A stretch of 64,000 bases of DNA, taken from contig JBMHBX010000032.1 in NCBI GenBank assembly GCA_049890215.1, forward strand, positions 1 to 64,000, in the 5' to 3' direction. The notes under the pieces are model-generated. The model saw only the letters and a program-made list of their open reading frames with translations. It did not search any database and had not been told where the DNA came from. Source of the stretch: UBA685 sp049890215. GTDB taxonomy: Bacteria; Pseudomonadota; Alphaproteobacteria; Puniceispirillales; Puniceispirillaceae. The translations under genes were made by a program, and so were the position numbers. Below, in pieces: positions 60,909-64,000 of this stretch (positions are counted from its first letter, which is position 1; every line of letters begins with the position of its first letter).

Positions 60909-61169
60909 ATGCTAAAATATCTTACAATTTTGCCTTTTTTAGCTTTGATCTATGGGTATCGTTATTTCATATCACCTCTGCTTGGTGTGAATTGCCGGTA
61001 TCAGCCAAGCTGTTCTGCCTATGCAATTGAGGCATTTCAAAGATTTGGGGCATTGCGTGGCGGCCTATTAACGGTTAAACGTATGGGACGTTGTCATCCT
61101 TGGGGCGGTCATGGTTATGATCCAGTGCCTGATTTTGATAGGAATTCGGCCAAAGATGACGATAAATAA
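60909..61169 (+). CDS. yidD: Membrane protein insertion efficiency factor YidD
   Basis: An 86-residue YidD with its conserved pattern: YRYFISPLLGVNCRYQPSCSAYAIEAFQRFGALRGG and KRMGRCHPWGGHGYDPVP, containing the three family cysteines. An amphipathic/hydrophobic N-terminus attaches it to the inner membrane near YidC. It sits between rnpA and yidC as in most bacteria. Confidence 0.96.
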   Translation: MLKYLTILPFLALIYGYRYFISPLLGVNCRYQPSCSAYAIEAFQRFGALRGGLLTVKRMGRCHPWGGHGYDPVPDFDRNSAKDDDK

Positions 61170-61230
61170 GATAATGGCAAAGCCAAATGTGGTTTTGTCC
61201 AATGACAGTTAAGTGGACCATTGTGAAATT

Positions 61231-62964
61231 ATGACACCTGATACACGAAATTTGATCGCAGCCGCCTCTTTATCTATGGCTGTTCTGGTTGGCTGGCAGC
61301 TTTATTTTGTTGAGCCTGATTTAGAGGCGCAACGTGATGCTTATAACGCTGAGCAGACAGCCAATGATCTGCCATCTTCTGCGCCAGAATCTGGTGGGGC
61401 GGCTACAGGTCAGGCACAAGTTGCCCCGGGGCTTGAAAAAAAGCGTATCGCCGATGATGCCAGACGCGTGGCAATTACAACGCCTCTCATCACAGGGTCT
61501 CTGACAACAAAAGGGGCGCGTATTGATGATGTTGTGCTGACAGCCTATCGCGAAAGTCTGGATGAAGATGCAGATGATATCACCTTGTTGCGCAAGATTT
61601 CGGATCAACAACCTTATTTTGCAGAATTTGGATGGATTGGTGATAATCAGGATGTCAGCCTGCCAGATGCGCAAACGATCTGGACAGCGTCATCAGATAG
61701 TCTGACACCAGATAATGATGTTTCACTTATGTGGGATAATGGCGAGGGGCTTGTCTTTACGCGCACACTTGCCATTGATGATCAATATATGATCACGATC
61801 ACAGATGAGGTGGCAAGCACAGTAGATGAAGATTTGCGCTTGCTGCCTTATGGGCTGATCAGACGTTTTGGCACACCTGAGACCACAGGCATTTATATTT
61901 TGCATGAAGGGCCGATTGGGGTGGTGGATACCACGCTGAAAGAAAACAGCTATGGTGATTTACGTGATGGCGTCATTGATTATAAGACAGAGGAAAATGG
62001 CGGCTGGATAGGCTTTACAGATAAATATTGGCTGACAGCGCTTGTGCCTGATCAGACAGTAAAGTCGAATTTTTCAATGCGGGCTCTTTCGGGTAGTGAA
62101 GACAGATATCAGACTGATTATCTGGGAACTGCGCTTGTGTTATCGCAAGGTGAGACAATTCGTTATCAAACACGGTTTTTCGCCGGCGCCAAAGTGTTGA
62201 CGATGATTGATGCTTATAGTGATGAGCTGAATATACCGAATTTTGATTTGGCTATTGATTTTGGCTGGTTTTACTTCCTGACCAAGCCGTTTTTCTATGC
62301 GATTAACTGGCTGAATGGTTTGCTTGGTAATTTCGGTGTGGCGATTTTGGCCTTTACAGTTTTGATTCGTCTTGTGCTGTATCCGCTTGCTGATAAATCT
62401 TATCGGTCTATGGCAAAGATGCGCGCTTTGTCACCAAGGCTGACAAAGATGCGTGAGCAACATAAAGATGACAGACAAAAGCTTAATCAGGAAATGATGG
62501 CATTATATAAGCAGGAGAAAGTGAATCCTGCCGCAGGTTGTTTGCCTATTTTGCTTCAGATACCTGTGTTTTTTGCGCTTTATAAGGTGCTTTATGTCTC
62601 TATTGAAATGCGTCATGCACCATTTTTTGGCTGGATTCATGATTTATCAGAAGTTGATCCAACTTCGATTTTCAATCTGTTCGGGTTATTGCCTTATTCA
62701 ACCGCGATGATACCGGACTTTTTGAATATTGGTATTTGGCCGATTGCCATGGGGCTGTCTATGTATATTCAGCAGCGTTTGAACCCGCCGCCACCTGATC
62801 CTATCCAAGCCAAAATTTTCCAGTGGATGCCGATTTTCTTTACCTTCTTGTTGGCAGGTTTCCCGGCAGGTTTGGTGATTTACTGGACATGGAACAATAC
62901 ATTATCTGTTATTCAGCAATGGTGGATCACAAGGCAGATTGAAAAATCCATGAAGGCAAAATAG
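61231..62964 (+). CDS. yidC: Membrane protein insertase YidC
   Basis: 577 residues from ATG 61231 (MTPDTRNLIAAASLSMAVLVGWQLYF), preferred over GTG 61213, which adds six residues. A first membrane helix is followed by the large periplasmic beta domain (residues about 60-350) and then the conserved insertase core (GNFGVAILAFTVLIRLVLYPLADKSYRSMAKM, NPAAGCLPILLQIPVFFALYKVL, and GLVIYWTWNNTLSVIQQ). Length fits the Gram-negative type. Confidence 0.96.
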   Translation: MTPDTRNLIAAASLSMAVLVGWQLYFVEPDLEAQRDAYNAEQTANDLPSSAPESGGAATGQAQVAPGLEKKRIADDARRVAITTPLITGSLTTKGARIDDVVLTAYRESLDEDADDITLLRKISDQQPYFAEFGWIGDNQDVSLPDAQTIWTASSDSLTPDNDVSLMWDNGEGLVFTRTLAIDDQYMITITDEVASTVDEDLRLLPYGLIRRFGTPETTGIYILHEGPIGVVDTTLKENSYGDLRDGVIDYKTEENGGWIGFTDKYWLTALVPDQTVKSNFSMRALSGSEDRYQTDYLGTALVLSQGETIRYQTRFFAGAKVLTMIDAYSDELNIPNFDLAIDFGWFYFLTKPFFYAINWLNGLLGNFGVAILAFTVLIRLVLYPLADKSYRSMAKMRALSPRLTKMREQHKDDRQKLNQEMMALYKQEKVNPAAGCLPILLQIPVFFALYKVLYVSIEMRHAPFFGWIHDLSEVDPTSIFNLFGLLPYSTAMIPDFLNIGIWPIAMGLSMYIQQRLNPPPPDPIQAKIFQWMPIFFTFLLAGFPAGLVIYWTWNNTLSVIQQWWITRQIEKSMKAK

Positions 62965-62981
62965 AAAATGGGGATGATATC

Positions 62982-63671
62982 GTGACATGGACCCCCTCAG
63001 AAGAGGCCGCAGAGTTCGATCGGCTGACCGAGGCTGATATCGAAGCAGGCAGGTTATTATTTGCCGGAGAATGCAGCTTTGTGGCTGCGTCTAATTCGAT
63101 GAGCAATCTGGCGCCTATGGCACGTGATGAAGTGGCTTTTGCGGGGCGGTCAAATGTTGGCAAATCATCTCTGGTGAATGCTCTGACAGGCCGGAAAACG
63201 CTTGCGCGCACTTCGCAAACGCCGGGTCGCACGAGGCAGTTGATTTTCTTTAATCTGGCAAATCGTCTGGATTTGGTTGATTTGCCAGGCTATGGCTATG
63301 CCTCAGCACCAAAGGCGGATATTGAGGCCTGGTCAAAGCTGACACGCAAATATCTGGCAGGCAGACAAACCTTGCAGCGTGTGATGCTGTTGGTGGATTG
63401 TCGGCGCGGCATAGGCAAAGCAGATAAGCTGATTATGGATTTGCTTGATGAGGCGGCTGTTTCGTGGGCACTGGTGATGACAAAGGCTGATAAGTTAAAA
63501 GCAGAGGAAGTAGCCAAAGCCTATGCGCAGGCACAAGCAGAGACAAAACGTCATGTTGCTGCCTTTCCGCATGTGTTTTTAACCTCAAGCCGTGACGGCA
63601 GAGGCATTGCGGAATTAAGAGCGCATTTGGCAAGACTGGCCTCGCCTGCGGTCAAACATCTGTCCTCATGA
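62982..63671 (+). CDS. engB: Ribosome biogenesis GTPase EngB/YihA
   Basis: A 229-residue GTPase starting with GTG 62982. G1 is GRSNVGKSS (FAGRSNVGKSSLVNALTGR), followed by TSQTPGRTR (G2), DLPGYGYA (G3), TKADK (G4) and a TSS block (G5). The ~45-residue N-terminal extension is usual in alphaproteobacteria. It lies 17 bp after yidC and before argB, a conserved alphaproteobacterial order. Confidence 0.96.
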   Translation: MTWTPSEEAAEFDRLTEADIEAGRLLFAGECSFVAASNSMSNLAPMARDEVAFAGRSNVGKSSLVNALTGRKTLARTSQTPGRTRQLIFFNLANRLDLVDLPGYGYASAPKADIEAWSKLTRKYLAGRQTLQRVMLLVDCRRGIGKADKLIMDLLDEAAVSWALVMTKADKLKAEEVAKAYAQAQAETKRHVAAFPHVFLTSSRDGRGIAELRAHLARLASPAVKHLSS

Positions 63672-63774
63672 TCTGTGTGATGAGGCCTTTTGGCAGGCGC
63701 ACCACAAGTAAGCTGTGTCCGGGCAGGATGCGGCATGAAATAATGAGTGAAACCTCTTAAGGCAGGGGATAATT

Positions 63775-64000
63775 ATGACAAATATAGCGAAAGACAAAGA
63801 CGATATGTCTGATCAATGGCTGGAAAAAGCAGGGCTTCTTGTTGAGGCATTGCCTTATATGCGCCGCTATGCAGGCAAAGCGATTGTCGTGAAATTTGGC
63901 GGCCATGCCATGGGAGAGCAGGCATTTGTTGATAGTTTTGCCTCTGATATGGTGTTGTTGCGTCAGGTTGGCACAAACCCGCTTATTGTTCATGGTGGCG
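63775..64000 (+). CDS. argB: Acetylglutamate kinase, N-terminal part (runs off the window)
   Basis: 75 residues are visible from ATG 63775, with GCAGGGG six bases upstream. LLVEALPYMRRYAGKAIVVKFGGHAM is the typical ArgB N-terminus with the phosphate-binding KFGG, and VLLRQVGTNPLIVHGG follows. ArgB phosphorylates N-acetylglutamate in arginine synthesis. The 3' end is outside the window. Confidence 0.95.
   Translation, partial: MTNIAKDKDDMSDQWLEKAGLLVEALPYMRRYAGKAIVVKFGGHAMGEQAFVDSFASDMVLLRQVGTNPLIVHGG

Overview
The window looks like a chromosome segment of a free-living, probably marine alphaproteobacterium. The evidence is the conserved gene blocks (infB-rbfA-truB-rpsO-pnp, fabA-fabB-fabI, ubiE-ubiB-coaBC-dut, dnaA-dnaN-recF-gyrB, a RegB/RegA pair, rpmH-rnpA-yidD-yidC-engB-argB), MetZ-type methionine synthesis, and many amine/amino-acid and tripartite tricarboxylate transporter (TTT) genes. 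A SAR116/Puniceispirillales-like organism would fit, but that is an inference from gene content. No phage, IS element, integrase or CRISPR array was seen.

Layout. 1-5.2 kb: translation and RNA-turnover operon (3' part of infB, rbfA, truB, rpsO, pnp). 5.2-8.5 kb (minus): unsaturated fatty-acid genes fabA-fabB-fabI and an exported SH3 protein. 8.6-9.7 kb: a 2-hydroxyacid dehydrogenase. 9.7-14.8 kb (minus): ubiE-ubiB-coaBC-dut-moeB-like, in which CoaBC carries an N-terminal helix-turn-helix. 15.0-23.7 kb: mutM, an exported protein, rpsT, dnaA, dnaN, recF, gyrB. 23.7-25.6 kb: RegB/RegA redox two-component pair. 25.7-31.5 kb: metZ, three EamA permeases, a lipoprotein, a haloacid dehalogenase and a DUF4864-like protein. 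31.5-40 kb: small accessory genes, an ATP-grasp ligase, the glutathione-dependent formaldehyde pair adhC-fghA, a PiuC-type oxygenase and an aquaporin.

40.1-56.6 kb is the most unusual part. It is a dense set of catabolic genes: an APH-type kinase overlapping an AGXT2L-like class III PLP enzyme; a TctB-TctA-TctC importer; a GATase-cytochrome P450-glutamine-synthetase-like trio whose two gene junctions overlap; a metallo-beta-lactamase hydrolase overlapping an omega-aminotransferase; a PuuC-like aldehyde dehydrogenase, a Tm-1-like (UPF0261) protein and an AADC-type decarboxylase; and a BesD/HalD-like 2-oxoglutarate oxygenase. Together they suggest an undescribed route in which an imported or locally made amine is gamma-glutamylated, oxidised by the P450 and aldehyde dehydrogenase, and released by the GATase. 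This resembles aniline (AtdA1/AtdA2) and putrescine (Puu) catabolism but with a P450 as oxidase. The block is followed by an FkbM methyltransferase and a tRNA-Arg gene.

57.7-64 kb: tRNA-Arg(ACG), xanthine phosphoribosyltransferase, an orphan histidine kinase whose 5' end looks disrupted, four tandem 21-bp repeats just upstream of a candidate rpmH promoter, then rpmH-rnpA-yidD-yidC-engB and the 5' part of argB.
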